From Phycisphaerae bacterium (lineage in GTDB: Bacteria; Planctomycetota; Phycisphaerae; FEN-1346; JAACEH01), in NCBI GenBank assembly GCA_012729015.1, contig JAAYDY010000019.1:45117-109116 (forward strand): DNA of 64,000 nucleotides, read 5' to 3'. Shown in pieces: positions 1 through 8,133 of this stretch; within the stretch, counting starts at the first letter, position 1; every line of letters starts with the position of its first letter. Position numbers and translations under genes: made by a program. Below the pieces are notes generated by a model. The model saw only the letters and a list, made by a program, of their open reading frames with translations. It was not told the DNA's origin and ran no database searches.

Positions 1-2
1 GC

Positions 3-785
3 GTTCTCGTTCGGACGGAGTCGCAGTTGGAAGCGGCTATCGCGTGGCACAAGGCCGGCGCGGGTTGCGGCCTGGCGATGGTCTATGTGGATTTCCGGGA
101 CGCGTCGGACGCCTGCCGCGCGGTGGAGCGGTGCCGCAGCGAGGGCGTGCCGTCGGGGCCGGCGACACGCCGGATTCTGAGGGCAGGGGAGGAGCGGGTG
201 TTGCGGGCCCTGCTGGAGTCGCGGCCGGATGCGGTGCTGGTGCGGAATCCGGGCAGCCTGTCGCTGTGCCGGCAGTGGGCGCCGGGGACGGTGCTGGTGG
301 CCGACGCCTCGTTGAACGCGGCGAACGAGTTGACGGTGGGCGTGCTGGCGGGGTGGTCGGTGGACAGGGTGACGCCGGCGGTGGAGCTGGACGGCGGTCG
401 ATTGGCGGCGCTGGCGGGGCGGGTGCCGGCGGAGCGTCTGGAGACGGTGGTCTATGGTCGCCAGGCGATGTTTCACATGGAACACTGCCTCTTCGCGTCG
501 CGTCTGTCGGGCGGCCGGAACGGTCGGGACTGCGGGCAGCCGTGCCGTCGCCACACGCTGGCGCTGGATGATCGTCGCGGGGCGTTGATGCCGGTTTGGG
601 CCGATGGGGGGTGCCGCAACACGGTCTATGCGGCAACGGTTCGAGACGACCGGGGCTGGGTCGGGAGGCTGTGGGGCCTTGGGGTGCGTTACTTCCGCGT
701 CGAGCTGCTGGACGAGGCGGCTGGGGAGACGGAGTCGGTTCTGGCATCCATCTCGGTGGCGTTGTCGTGCCGCCCGGGGACGTGA
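3..785 (+). CDS. Peptidase U32 family protein (5' end outside window)
   Basis: This is the C-terminal part of a U32-family protein. The frame is already open at base 3, so the true start lies to the left; an in-frame TTG at 27 is not a convincing start. The diagnostic U32 block is present: a His-Met-Glu-His-Cys stretch near bases 473-488, a Cys-Gly-x-x-Cys pair near 530-543, and a later Cys-Arg-Asn-Thr near 613-624. In characterised relatives such as RlhA, UbiU and TrhP, four such cysteines bind an iron-sulfur cluster and the proteins act in RNA or ubiquinone hydroxylation rather than proteolysis. The substrate here cannot be told. The next gene lies 156 bp downstream behind its own promoter candidates, so I treat this gene as separate from the acyl cluster. 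Confidence 0.85.
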   Translation, partial: VLVRTESQLEAAIAWHKAGAGCGLAMVYVDFRDASDACRAVERCRSEGVPSGPATRRILRAGEERVLRALLESRPDAVLVRNPGSLSLCRQWAPGTVLVADASLNAANELTVGVLAGWSVDRVTPAVELDGGRLAALAGRVPAERLETVVYGRQAMFHMEHCLFASRLSGGRNGRDCGQPCRRHTLALDDRRGALMPVWADGGCRNTVYAATVRDDRGWVGRLWGLGVRYFRVELLDEAAGETESVLASISVALSCRPGT

Positions 786-890
786 TCGGTGGGCAGCGTC
801 GGTGGATGGGCGTTTTTGGCTTGCAAAGGCTCATGGGCTATGCTAGTTTTGCGTCGCTCAGGGGTTGGCCTTGGGGCCAACCGGAAAACT

Positions 891-919
891 GTGGCATTGT
901 CGACGACGGCTGTTACAAT
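891..919 (+). promoter_or_regulatory. Putative sigma-70 promoter of the acyl-synthesis cluster
   Basis: A -35-like GTGGCA (891-896) and a -10-like TACAAT (914-919) are separated by 17 bases, giving a predicted leader of about 16 bases before the ATG at 942. A second, weaker pair is TTGGCT (816-821) with TATGCT (839-844). Only the -10 box at 914 is a good match, so this is tentative. Confidence 0.35.
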
Positions 920-941
920 ACTCCCCCGGCACGAGTGCAGG

Positions 942-1433
942 ATGAAATTCTATCTGACGGATCGAGTTCTGGAACTGGAAACCGGCAAGCGTCTGGTGGC
1001 GGTGAAGAACCTGTCGCTGGCCGAGGAGTACCTTCAGGACCATTTTCCGTCCTACCCGGTGCTTCCGGGGGTGTTGATGTTCGAGGCGATGATTCAGGCG
1101 GCCGCCTGGTTGCAGCGGCTGACGACCGATTTTGCCCAGAGCATGGTCGTGTTGCAGGAGGCTCGGAACATCAAGTATGGGGCGTTTTTCCGTCCCGGAA
1201 CGCAGATGCGGGTGGATGTGGAGCTGATGAAGCGGAGCGACGACGGCCTGTGGAGCTTCAAGGGCGTCGGGGCGAGCGGCGATCAGACGAACGTTCAGGG
1301 GCGGTTTACGCTCCGTGCGTTCAACCTGGCCGATGAGGACTCGTCCATGGCGGCGACGGATCGGCGTCTGGTGGAAACGATGCGAGGCCGTTGGTCGCTG
1401 ATTGCGCCGCGAGCCGCCTCGATATCGCAGTGA
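942..1433 (+). CDS. FabZ-like 3-hydroxyacyl-ACP dehydratase (first paralog)
   Basis: A 163-residue hot-dog-fold protein of the FabZ/FabA type, which dehydrates 3-hydroxyacyl-ACP to trans-2-enoyl-ACP. The family signature His-Phe-Pro-x-Tyr-Pro-Val is present with catalytic His34, and the second catalytic acid is Glu48 in the Phe-Glu-Ala-Met segment. ATG 942 is chosen because the family-like sequence starts there. The frame extends upstream to 789, but those residues do not look like protein. It is the first gene of the cluster and is clearly related to the dehydratase at 2064: the two share spacing of the catalytic residues and the Ala-Val-Lys-Asn-x-Ser-Leu-Ala-Glu-Glu stretch before the active site. 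A role in a dedicated acyl or polyketide pathway rather than housekeeping synthesis is inferred from context. Confidence 0.85.
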   Translation: MKFYLTDRVLELETGKRLVAVKNLSLAEEYLQDHFPSYPVLPGVLMFEAMIQAAAWLQRLTTDFAQSMVVLQEARNIKYGAFFRPGTQMRVDVELMKRSDDGLWSFKGVGASGDQTNVQGRFTLRAFNLADEDSSMAATDRRLVETMRGRWSLIAPRAASISQ

Positions 1434-1527
1434 CAGCAGGTGGATCGGCCGGCGGCGACCGGCCGTGCCACGGACGACGGGTGACAAGGCAGGAGAGGAT
1501 CAGGAAACGCGTCTGGAGGTTATTCGC

Positions 1528-1926
1528 ATGGCTTTGAGTCCGGATGAGATCTTTGAGAAGGTTCGTGAAGCGATGGTCGGCGCCCTGGGCGTGGACGAGG
1601 ACGAGGTGACCGCCGAGGCCACGCTGACCGGCGATCTGGGAGCCGAGTCGATCGACTTCCTGGACATCGTGTTCCGGCTCGAGAAGGAGTTTGGGATCAA
1701 GATTCCCCGGGGCGACCTCTTCCCGGACAACCTGTTCACCGACGAGCAGTACGTACAGAACGGCAAGCTGACGGAGGCGGGCCTGTCGGAGCTCCGCAAG
1801 CGGATGCCGCATGCCGACCTGACGGAGTTCCAGAACGATCCCGACGTGCAGAACGTGAACAACCTGTTCACGGTGGGGATGATCTGCAAGTACATCGAAT
1901 CGAAGGTGTCCGGGGCGGCGAACTGA
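1528..1926 (+). CDS. Acyl carrier protein, extended type
   Basis: This 132-residue protein has the phosphopantetheine site Gly-Ala-Glu-Ser-Ile-Asp, with Ser41 as the predicted attachment serine for the 4'-phosphopantetheine arm that carries the growing acyl chain. It is longer than a standard ACP of about 78 residues: an insertion rich in acidic and polar residues (about 60-110) sits before the last helix. ATG 1528 has a strong GGAGGT Shine-Dalgarno at 1515-1520, which decides the start over upstream in-frame codons. It lies between two FabZ-like dehydratases and ahead of two ketosynthases, so it is the likely carrier for this cluster. The insertion may specify partner choice. Confidence 0.88.
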   Translation: MALSPDEIFEKVREAMVGALGVDEDEVTAEATLTGDLGAESIDFLDIVFRLEKEFGIKIPRGDLFPDNLFTDEQYVQNGKLTEAGLSELRKRMPHADLTEFQNDPDVQNVNNLFTVGMICKYIESKVSGAAN

Positions 1927-2063
1927 CCTGAAAGCATCGAATCGCCGCGGCCGCCGGCCGCGGCCTGGTACGGGCCGAAACCCAAAGCATTGGCGTCGTA
2001 GCACAGCGGCGTCGATGGGCTGTTGGGTTTCGGTCTTTAGTGTGGGGCGGTTGGAGCTGCGAC

Positions 2064-2564
2064 ATGCGGTGGTTCTGGGTTGATCGGTTCATCGGTTTCA
2101 AGCCGGGCAAGTCGGCCACGGCCGTCAAGAACGTGTCGCTGGCCGAGGAGCACGTTCATGACCATTTCCCCGGGTATCCCGTTCACCCGCAATCGTTGAT
2201 GATCGAGGGCATGGCCCAGACGGGCGGCGTCCTGGTGGGCCAGGCGTTCAACTTCGAGGAGAAGGTGATCCTGGCGAAGATCGGCCGGGCGACGTTTCAT
2301 CGGCTGGTGCGGCCGGGTGACCAGATCGTCTATCATGCGGAAGTGGTGGACGAGATCCGGCCGGAGGGTGCGAGCATCCGGGGCACGATCACCTGCGACG
2401 GGCAGTTGGTGGCGGACATCGAGCTGATGTTCGTTCATCTCGACAAGAGCATGTCGGGCGAGGACTTCGGGGACGACAATTTCGTGTTCTCGGCGGATTT
2501 CGTGGAGCTGCTGAGGATGCGGGAGTTGGCGCAGCAGTTCGCTGCCGCCGACGGCGACAAGTGA
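2064..2564 (+). CDS. FabZ-like 3-hydroxyacyl-ACP dehydratase (second paralog)
   Basis: A 166-residue hot-dog dehydratase with catalytic His34 in His-Phe-Pro-Gly-Tyr-Pro-Val and Glu48 in Ile-Glu-Gly-Met-Ala-Gln. Both residues have the same positions as in the paralog at 942, so both copies look active. ATG 2064 is preceded by a GGAG about ten bases upstream. Its C-terminus has an acidic tail (about residues 130-166) that the first copy lacks. The gene follows the ACP by 137 bp and precedes the ketosynthase pair by 28 bp. Two dehydratases in one cluster suggest hetero-oligomerisation or different chain lengths, as in aryl-polyene-type pathways. That comparison is by analogy only. Confidence 0.85.
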   Translation: MRWFWVDRFIGFKPGKSATAVKNVSLAEEHVHDHFPGYPVHPQSLMIEGMAQTGGVLVGQAFNFEEKVILAKIGRATFHRLVRPGDQIVYHAEVVDEIRPEGASIRGTITCDGQLVADIELMFVHLDKSMSGEDFGDDNFVFSADFVELLRMRELAQQFAAADGDK

Positions 2565-2592
2565 ATCGGACGATCCAGGCTGGAAAGCAGAC

Positions 2593-3924
2593 GTGAAACA
2601 CCAGGAACGAGATGTGGTGGTGACCGGTAGCGGGCTGCTGACGCCCCTGGGGCAGACGGCGTCGGAGGTGTTCGAGGCTGCGCTGTCGGGACGGTCGGCG
2701 GTAGGGTTGGAGGCCGGGTTCGATACGACGGCGTTCGCCAGTCGCGCGGTCGGCGTGCTGCCGGCGGAGGCCGATCTGTCGCGCGGCATGCGCAAAGATC
2801 AGGTTCGGTACTTCCGCAAGAATGCCAAGGTGATGGCCCGCGACATTCAGTTGGCGGTGGGCTCGGCCGGGCCGGCGATTGAGGATGCCGGGCTTCCGGC
2901 GGGCGATCCGAAGGACGCCCAGGTGCTGCCGACGGTGGACCATACGCGGCTGGGGATCGTCTTCGGCGCCGGATTCATTCCGTGCGACCTGGATAGCCTG
3001 GCCGCCGCCACGGCCGCCTGCCTCGACGAGCAGGGCGAGGTCAGTATCGCCCGGTGGGGCAGCCACGGCCTTCCGGTGATGTACCCGTTGTGGCTGCTGC
3101 GGTACCTGCCGAACATGCTCGCCTGCCACGTGGGAATCATCTGGGATTGCCAGGGCCCGAGCAACTCGATCACGTGCAACGACGCGGGCGGGTTGCTGGC
3201 CATGGGGGAAGCGGCGCGGCACGTGGCTCGGGGCACGGCGGACATCATGCTGAGCGGCGCGGCGGAATCGCGCATCAACCCGACGTCGATGCTGCGTCAT
3301 GCGTTGCTGGGCAAAGCGACGACGCACTTCAACGACCGGCCCCAGGACGCCCATCGGCCGTTCGATGCGGACCGCGACGGGTACGCCTGCGGCGAAGCGG
3401 CGTGCACGGTGGTGCTGGAGTCGGCGGACCATGCGGCAGCCCGCGGGGTGAAGGTTCGTGGGGTGGTGGCCGGGTTCGGATGCAGTTGCGCGACGAGCCT
3501 GCCGAACGAGTCGGAAACGGAAGGCCGCGGGATGGCCGCGGCGATGACGGCCTCGCTTCGGGACGCCGGCCTGTCGCCGCGGGACATCGACGCGGTGGTG
3601 GCACGCGGGTCGGCGGTGCCTGGGGAAGATCTGGCCGAGGCGTGCGCCGTGGCTCGCGTGCTCGGTGAGGACGTGCCGGTGACGACGTTCGCCGGCGGCA
3701 TGGGCAACGTGGGGAGCCCTCACGGGCCGATCTCGGTGGCCATGGCGCTGGAGATGATGGCGCGCGATAGCGTGCCTCCGATCCGCAACTGCGACAGGCT
3801 GGATCCGGCGTGCCGGATTGCGGCGGTCCGCGGCAAGGCGGTCGAAAAGACGGTGAACACGGTGATGGTCCTGTCGAGCGCCGTCGGCGGTCAGACGGCG
3901 GCCATGATTATCCGGAAGGGCTGA
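2593..3924 (+). CDS. Ketosynthase-fold protein lacking the catalytic residues (chain-length-factor-like)
   Basis: A 443-residue thiolase-fold protein of the KAS I/II family. Ungapped hand alignment to FabF around Gly-Pro-Ser places Asp197 at the nucleophilic cysteine; a Cys195 lies two residues earlier. The first active-site histidine (Asn-Ala-His-Gly in FabF) is Arg338. The lysine and second histidine of the Lys-Ser-Met-Thr-Gly-His block are Ala367 and Asn372. All four catalytic positions are therefore changed while the fold-defining glycines remain. It lies 49 bp before an intact ketosynthase, like the KS-alpha/chain-length-factor pairs of type II polyketide synthases, although the canonical order is KS then CLF. 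Translation starts at GTG 2593 behind GGAAAG. Likely role, inferred: non-condensing heterodimer partner that shapes chain length. Confidence 0.82.
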   Translation: MKHQERDVVVTGSGLLTPLGQTASEVFEAALSGRSAVGLEAGFDTTAFASRAVGVLPAEADLSRGMRKDQVRYFRKNAKVMARDIQLAVGSAGPAIEDAGLPAGDPKDAQVLPTVDHTRLGIVFGAGFIPCDLDSLAAATAACLDEQGEVSIARWGSHGLPVMYPLWLLRYLPNMLACHVGIIWDCQGPSNSITCNDAGGLLAMGEAARHVARGTADIMLSGAAESRINPTSMLRHALLGKATTHFNDRPQDAHRPFDADRDGYACGEAACTVVLESADHAAARGVKVRGVVAGFGCSCATSLPNESETEGRGMAAAMTASLRDAGLSPRDIDAVVARGSAVPGEDLAEACAVARVLGEDVPVTTFAGGMGNVGSPHGPISVAMALEMMARDSVPPIRNCDRLDPACRIAAVRGKAVEKTVNTVMVLSSAVGGQTAAMIIRKG

Positions 3925-3973
3925 TCTTATTGAGGCGTTCGGCCTTGGCCGGGCGTGTGCGGTGCAAGAGCGT

Positions 3974-5263
3974 ATGAGCCGACGACGAGTGGTCATCACG
4001 GGTATGGGCATGGTGGCTCCGCTGGGGCTGACCGTGGAGGAGAACTGGCAGGCGTTGCTGGCCGGCAAGAGCGGCGTGACGCGCACGCGGAAGTTTCCTG
4101 CGGAGACGTTCCCGACGACCTTCTCGGCGCAGGTGCCGCCGCTGGACCTGTCGCAGTACACGGATCGCGCGTCGGAGTTCGCTCACAGCGGGGACAACGT
4201 GCGTTTCGCTGTGGCGGCGTCGCGGATGGCGTACGACGACAGCGGCCTGACGCCGGACTCGGTGGCGCCGGAGCGGTTCGGGGTGTACCTGGGCAGCGGC
4301 GAGGGGCCCGCGGACTTCTATGCGTTCATCCGGTCGCTGGCCGCGGGGCTTCGCGACGGCGCGATCGACATCGGCGCGTACTACCGCGCGGGGCTGAAGC
4401 ATTACGACATCATGAACGAGTGGGAGCAGGAGCCCGGGCGGTCGTCGGCGCACCTGGCGCGGCTGTACGGCGCCCTGGGCCCGAACTACAACACGCTGAC
4501 GGCGTGTGCGGCATCGACGCAGGCGATCGGCGAGGCGATGATGGCGATCCGCCGCGGCGACGCCGACGCGATGCTGACCGGCGGCACGCACACGATGATC
4601 CAGCCGTTCGGGGTGATGGGCTTCAACCTGCTGACGGCCATCGCCACGGAGCCGCGCGAGCATCCGGAGAAGGCCAGTTGCCCGTTCGACAGCAAGCGCA
4701 GCGGTTTCGTGATGGGTGAAGGGTCGAGCATCCTGGTGATCGAGGAGTTGGAGCACGCGCTGGCCCGTGGTGCGAAGATTCACGCGGAGTTGCTCGGATT
4801 CGGGTCGTCGGCCGACGCGTACCGTATGACGGACATTCATCCGGAAGGTCGCGGACCGGTGGCGTGCCTGGAGGCGGCCATGGCCGACGCGGGCATCTCG
4901 AAGGACGAGATCGACTATGTGAACGCCCACGGGACCAGCACCACCGAGAACGACAAGGTGGAGACGTTGAGCCTGAAGAAGTTCTTCGGCGCCCGGGCGC
5001 CGCAGGTACCGGTGTCGAGCATCAAAGGGAGCATGGGACACCTGATCGCGGCGGCGGGAGCCACGGAACTGATTGCGTGCGTTCTGGCGATTCGCGACCA
5101 GGTGCTGCCTCCGACGCTGAACTACGAGGATCCGGACGAGGGTCTCGATCTGGACTACGTTCCGAACAAGGCCCGGCCGGCCCGCGTGGAGACCTGCCTG
5201 TCGGAATCGTTCGGATTCGGCGGCCAGAACGACGCCCTGGTGGTGCGCCGCTACAGGGCCTGA
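3974..5263 (+). CDS. fabF: Beta-ketoacyl-ACP synthase (FabF-like, catalytically complete)
   Basis: A 429-residue KAS II-type condensing enzyme that extends acyl-ACP with malonyl-ACP by decarboxylative Claisen condensation. The triad is intact: Cys178 in Thr-Ala-Cys-Ala, His319 in Asn-Ala-His-Gly-Thr-Ser-Thr, and Lys351/His356 in the Lys-Gly-Ser-Met-Gly-His block. The C-terminal Phe-Gly-Phe-Gly-Gly-Gln-Asn motif is also present. ATG 3974 starts just before the usual beta-strand; an in-frame GTG at 3962 is possible. It forms a tandem pair with the degenerate ketosynthase at 2593 and is probably its catalytic partner. A longer middle segment (about residues 110-165) than in E. coli FabF suggests specialisation. 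No ketoreductase lies in the cluster, so one must be supplied elsewhere. Confidence 0.92.
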   Translation: MSRRRVVITGMGMVAPLGLTVEENWQALLAGKSGVTRTRKFPAETFPTTFSAQVPPLDLSQYTDRASEFAHSGDNVRFAVAASRMAYDDSGLTPDSVAPERFGVYLGSGEGPADFYAFIRSLAAGLRDGAIDIGAYYRAGLKHYDIMNEWEQEPGRSSAHLARLYGALGPNYNTLTACAASTQAIGEAMMAIRRGDADAMLTGGTHTMIQPFGVMGFNLLTAIATEPREHPEKASCPFDSKRSGFVMGEGSSILVIEELEHALARGAKIHAELLGFGSSADAYRMTDIHPEGRGPVACLEAAMADAGISKDEIDYVNAHGTSTTENDKVETLSLKKFFGARAPQVPVSSIKGSMGHLIAAAGATELIACVLAIRDQVLPPTLNYEDPDEGLDLDYVPNKARPARVETCLSESFGFGGQNDALVVRRYRA

Positions 5264-5288
5264 CGCACGAGCCCGAAAGGAGGTCGCG

Positions 5289-6350
5289 GTGTCCCTCTCC
5301 CATCGGCTTGTCGCGAGTCTGCCGCCGATCCTGTCGGACGCGACCGCCGAGGGCGGGTGGTGGGCCCGCAACTGGATCTGGCTGGCCCTGGGCACCGTCG
5401 TTCTCCTGCTGTCGATTGCCTTCTCAGTGTTCGCGCGTTACCTGCGAATCAGCCTGCGGCTGTTCATGGATACGAAGATGCCGATGACGGCCGGCCTGGG
5501 CACGGGCCGCCGGATCGAGGCCGAGCCGCATTCCTTTCCGAGTCTCGACGGCACGGGCCTGGTCGGAGCTTTCATCGAGCCTCCGGCGGACGTGCCGGTG
5601 CGCGGCATCGTGGTGTTTGCGCCGGAGTTCAACGGCGACCGTCACAGCGCGATGAACTACACGCGCGGCCTGCCGGAGCTGGGCTTCAGGGTCTTCTCGT
5701 TCGATTTCCGCGGGCACGGCGAGAGCTCCAATGAGCCGTCGTACCGTCCGACGCACTGGGTGACGGAGCACGAGGTGGGCGACCTGCTCGGGGCGCTGGC
5801 CTACGTGGGTTCGCTGCCGGAGAGCCGCGGGCTGCCGATTGTGCTGATGGGCGTCAGCCGCGGCGCGTGTGCGTCGGTGCTGGCGACCGTTCAGGCCCCG
5901 CACGTGTCGGCGCTGATTCTCGACGGCGTGTTCAGCACGGACCTGATGGTCGAGTCGATGATGAAGCGGTGGGCGGCGATCTTCGCGTCGATTCACCTGG
6001 CTCGTCCGAGCCACCCTCCCGAGGTGTTCGCGATTCTTCGCGTGATGACCGTGCTGTACGCCGAACTGAAGATGCGTGTTCGTTTTCCGCTGGTTCGCAA
6101 GGCGCTGACGCGGCTGGACGACGTGCCGATGCTGTTCATCTGGGGCGCCACCGACGCCTACGTCGAGCCGCACCAGAGGATCAAGGTCTATCGCGCGAAG
6201 TCGGGCGTCAAGCAGATGTGGGAAGTGCCGGGCGCGAAGCACAACCAGGGGGTCGTGGCCGATCCGCAGGGGTACTGCGAGCGTATTGCGGCGTTTCTCC
6301 AGTCGCGGGTTCTGGGCGACGGCCGGGAGGGCAGCGACCGTGGCCCGTGA
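5289..6350 (+). CDS. Membrane-anchored alpha/beta hydrolase
   Basis: A 353-residue protein with one N-terminal transmembrane helix (about residues 28-48) followed by an alpha/beta-hydrolase domain. The nucleophile elbow Gly-Val-Ser-Arg-Gly, an acid in Gly-Ala-Thr-Asp-Ala-Tyr and a histidine in Ala-Lys-His-Asn form a plausible Ser-Asp-His triad. The oxyanion-hole region is preceded by a Phe-Asp-Phe-Arg-Gly-His-Gly stretch typical of esterases and thioesterases. The GTG start at 5289 is supported by an AAAGGAGG sequence at 5276-5283. It follows the ketosynthase by 25 bp and its stop overlaps the next start. In this setting it may release or transfer the acyl product at the membrane. The substrate is unknown. 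Confidence 0.85.
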   Translation: MSLSHRLVASLPPILSDATAEGGWWARNWIWLALGTVVLLLSIAFSVFARYLRISLRLFMDTKMPMTAGLGTGRRIEAEPHSFPSLDGTGLVGAFIEPPADVPVRGIVVFAPEFNGDRHSAMNYTRGLPELGFRVFSFDFRGHGESSNEPSYRPTHWVTEHEVGDLLGALAYVGSLPESRGLPIVLMGVSRGACASVLATVQAPHVSALILDGVFSTDLMVESMMKRWAAIFASIHLARPSHPPEVFAILRVMTVLYAELKMRVRFPLVRKALTRLDDVPMLFIWGATDAYVEPHQRIKVYRAKSGVKQMWEVPGAKHNQGVVADPQGYCERIAAFLQSRVLGDGREGSDRGP

Positions 6351-8034
6351 CGAGCCGCCACTGTTGAGACGGCTAGCGGCGCGGCTGGTGGGGTGGGAGG
6401 CGCTGCGTCTGCGGCGAGCGTTTCTTCGGAACCTGCGTCGCTCGTCCGACGTGCAGCGCAGGACGCTCCTGGGAATGCTGCGAGCCCACGCCGGAAGCGA
6501 TTTCGGGCGCCGTCACGGTTTCGCCTCGATGAAGACCGTGGACGATTTCCGCCGCGGCATGCCCATCACCACCTACGACGACGTGGCTCCCTACGTCGAG
6601 CGAGTCCGCCAGGGCGAGACGACGGCGCTGTTCGGCCGGGGCACATGCGTTCTGATGTTCGCCATGACCTCGGGCACCACCCACCGTCCGAAGTACATTC
6701 CCGTGCCGAGGCAGTTCCTGAAGGCCTACCGTCGCGGCTGGATGGTCTGGGGCATCAACGCCTTCGCCGACCATGCCGGCGCCTGGCAGAGCCGCATCCT
6801 GCAACTGGTGTCGGCCATGGACGACGAGCGGGCTCCGTGCGGCCTGCCGTGCGGGGCGATGTCGGGCCTGACGGCGCAGGCGCAGCGTCGTGGCGCCCGC
6901 GGCCTCTACGTGCTGCCCTCCTGCTGCGCGGCCATCAAGGACACGGCGGCAAAGCATTACGTTGCCCTGCGTCTGGCGTTGGAGCACCGGTCACTGATCA
7001 TTCTGTCGGCGAACCCGAGCACGTTGCTGGCCCTGGCCCGCACGATGGACGAACGCAAGGACGAATTGCTGCGCGACCTGGCCGACGGCACCCTGTCGTC
7101 GCAGATTGCCGTGGCCGGCGAGGTGCGGGATCGGTTGGCGGCGCGGCTGACGGCGATGCCGGATCGCGCGGGCGAGCTGTCGCGTCTTGCCGAGCGGGCG
7201 GGTCGGCTGCTTCCGAAGGACGCCTGGCGGCTGCCGGTGCTGGGGTGCTGGAAGGGCGGCACGCTGACGCTGTATCTGCGGCAGTTTGCGCGGTATTTCG
7301 GCGACGCAGCCGTGCGCGACATCGGCCTGATCGCCAGCGAGGGGCGGATGACGTTGCCGCTGACGGACGAGGGATCCGCGGGCCCACTCGACATCGGTGC
7401 GATGTTCTTTGAGTTCCTTCCGGCCGTGGACGGGCAACCGGCGGGGAGCGACGCGCTCTTGCCGCACGAGCTTCAGGTCGGCGGCGAGTACTTTCTGCTG
7501 CTGACGAACGCGGCGGGCCTGTACCGTTACCACATCGGCGACGTGGTGCGCGTGACGGGGATGATCGAAGGGACGCCGCTGGTCGAGTTCCTGAGCAAGG
7601 GGGCCCATTACGCAAGCCTGACCGGCGAGAAGCTGTCGGAGCATCAGGTGGTGGCGTCGGTAAATGCGGCCCTTGCCGAGACGGGCACGGAGCTGTCGTC
7701 GTACTGCCTGGCGGCGACGTGGGCCGAACCGTCGCCGTACTACTCGCTGATTGTCGAACAGTCGGTGGCGGCGGACCGTCAGAGGCTGGAGCGGCTGGTG
7801 GCGGCTGTGGACCGGCGTCTGCGGCAGGACAACATCGAGTACGACGCCAAGCGGGCAAGTCAGCGTCTGGGGCCGATTCGGGCCAAAGTCGTGGCCGACG
7901 GCGCCTGGTTGCGGTACGATATGGAGACCATCGCCGAGCGGCGACGCGGCCTGGAACAGTACAAGCACAAGTTCCTGGTCGGCGACGTGGAGTTCGAGCG
8001 GCGTTTTGCCCCCGTGCCGCCGGTTCAACCGTGA
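6340..8034 (+). CDS. GH3 family acyl-adenylating / acyl-amido synthetase
   Basis: A 564-residue GH3-type member of the adenylate-forming superfamily. Plant GH3 enzymes adenylate a carboxylic acid and conjugate it to an amino acid; bacterial members are mostly uncharacterised. The ATP-binding motif Thr-Ser-Gly-Thr-Thr followed by Pro-Lys-Tyr-Ile-Pro lies near residues 108-122, and the Tyr-Arg-Tyr-His-Ile-Gly-Asp-Val motif near residue 395 is the second adenylation signature. The GTG start at 6340 overlaps the hydrolase gene by 11 bp and has a GGGAGG at 6324-6329, indicating translational coupling. It probably activates a fatty or aromatic acid made or used by the neighbouring ketosynthases and joins it to an amine or other acceptor. 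This is inference from family and position. Confidence 0.85.
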   Translation: MARDEPPLLRRLAARLVGWEALRLRRAFLRNLRRSSDVQRRTLLGMLRAHAGSDFGRRHGFASMKTVDDFRRGMPITTYDDVAPYVERVRQGETTALFGRGTCVLMFAMTSGTTHRPKYIPVPRQFLKAYRRGWMVWGINAFADHAGAWQSRILQLVSAMDDERAPCGLPCGAMSGLTAQAQRRGARGLYVLPSCCAAIKDTAAKHYVALRLALEHRSLIILSANPSTLLALARTMDERKDELLRDLADGTLSSQIAVAGEVRDRLAARLTAMPDRAGELSRLAERAGRLLPKDAWRLPVLGCWKGGTLTLYLRQFARYFGDAAVRDIGLIASEGRMTLPLTDEGSAGPLDIGAMFFEFLPAVDGQPAGSDALLPHELQVGGEYFLLLTNAAGLYRYHIGDVVRVTGMIEGTPLVEFLSKGAHYASLTGEKLSEHQVVASVNAALAETGTELSSYCLAATWAEPSPYYSLIVEQSVAADRQRLERLVAAVDRRLRQDNIEYDAKRASQRLGPIRAKVVADGAWLRYDMETIAERRRGLEQYKHKFLVGDVEFERRFAPVPPVQP

Positions 8035-8133
8035 GGATGGCGTCGGGCCTGCGGCGTCGCGCGGCACGCAGGGCAGGTCGGTGTCCGGGACGTCGGTCCG
8101 GTCGCCGGCGCGACGACGAAAGGACTGTGTGAC

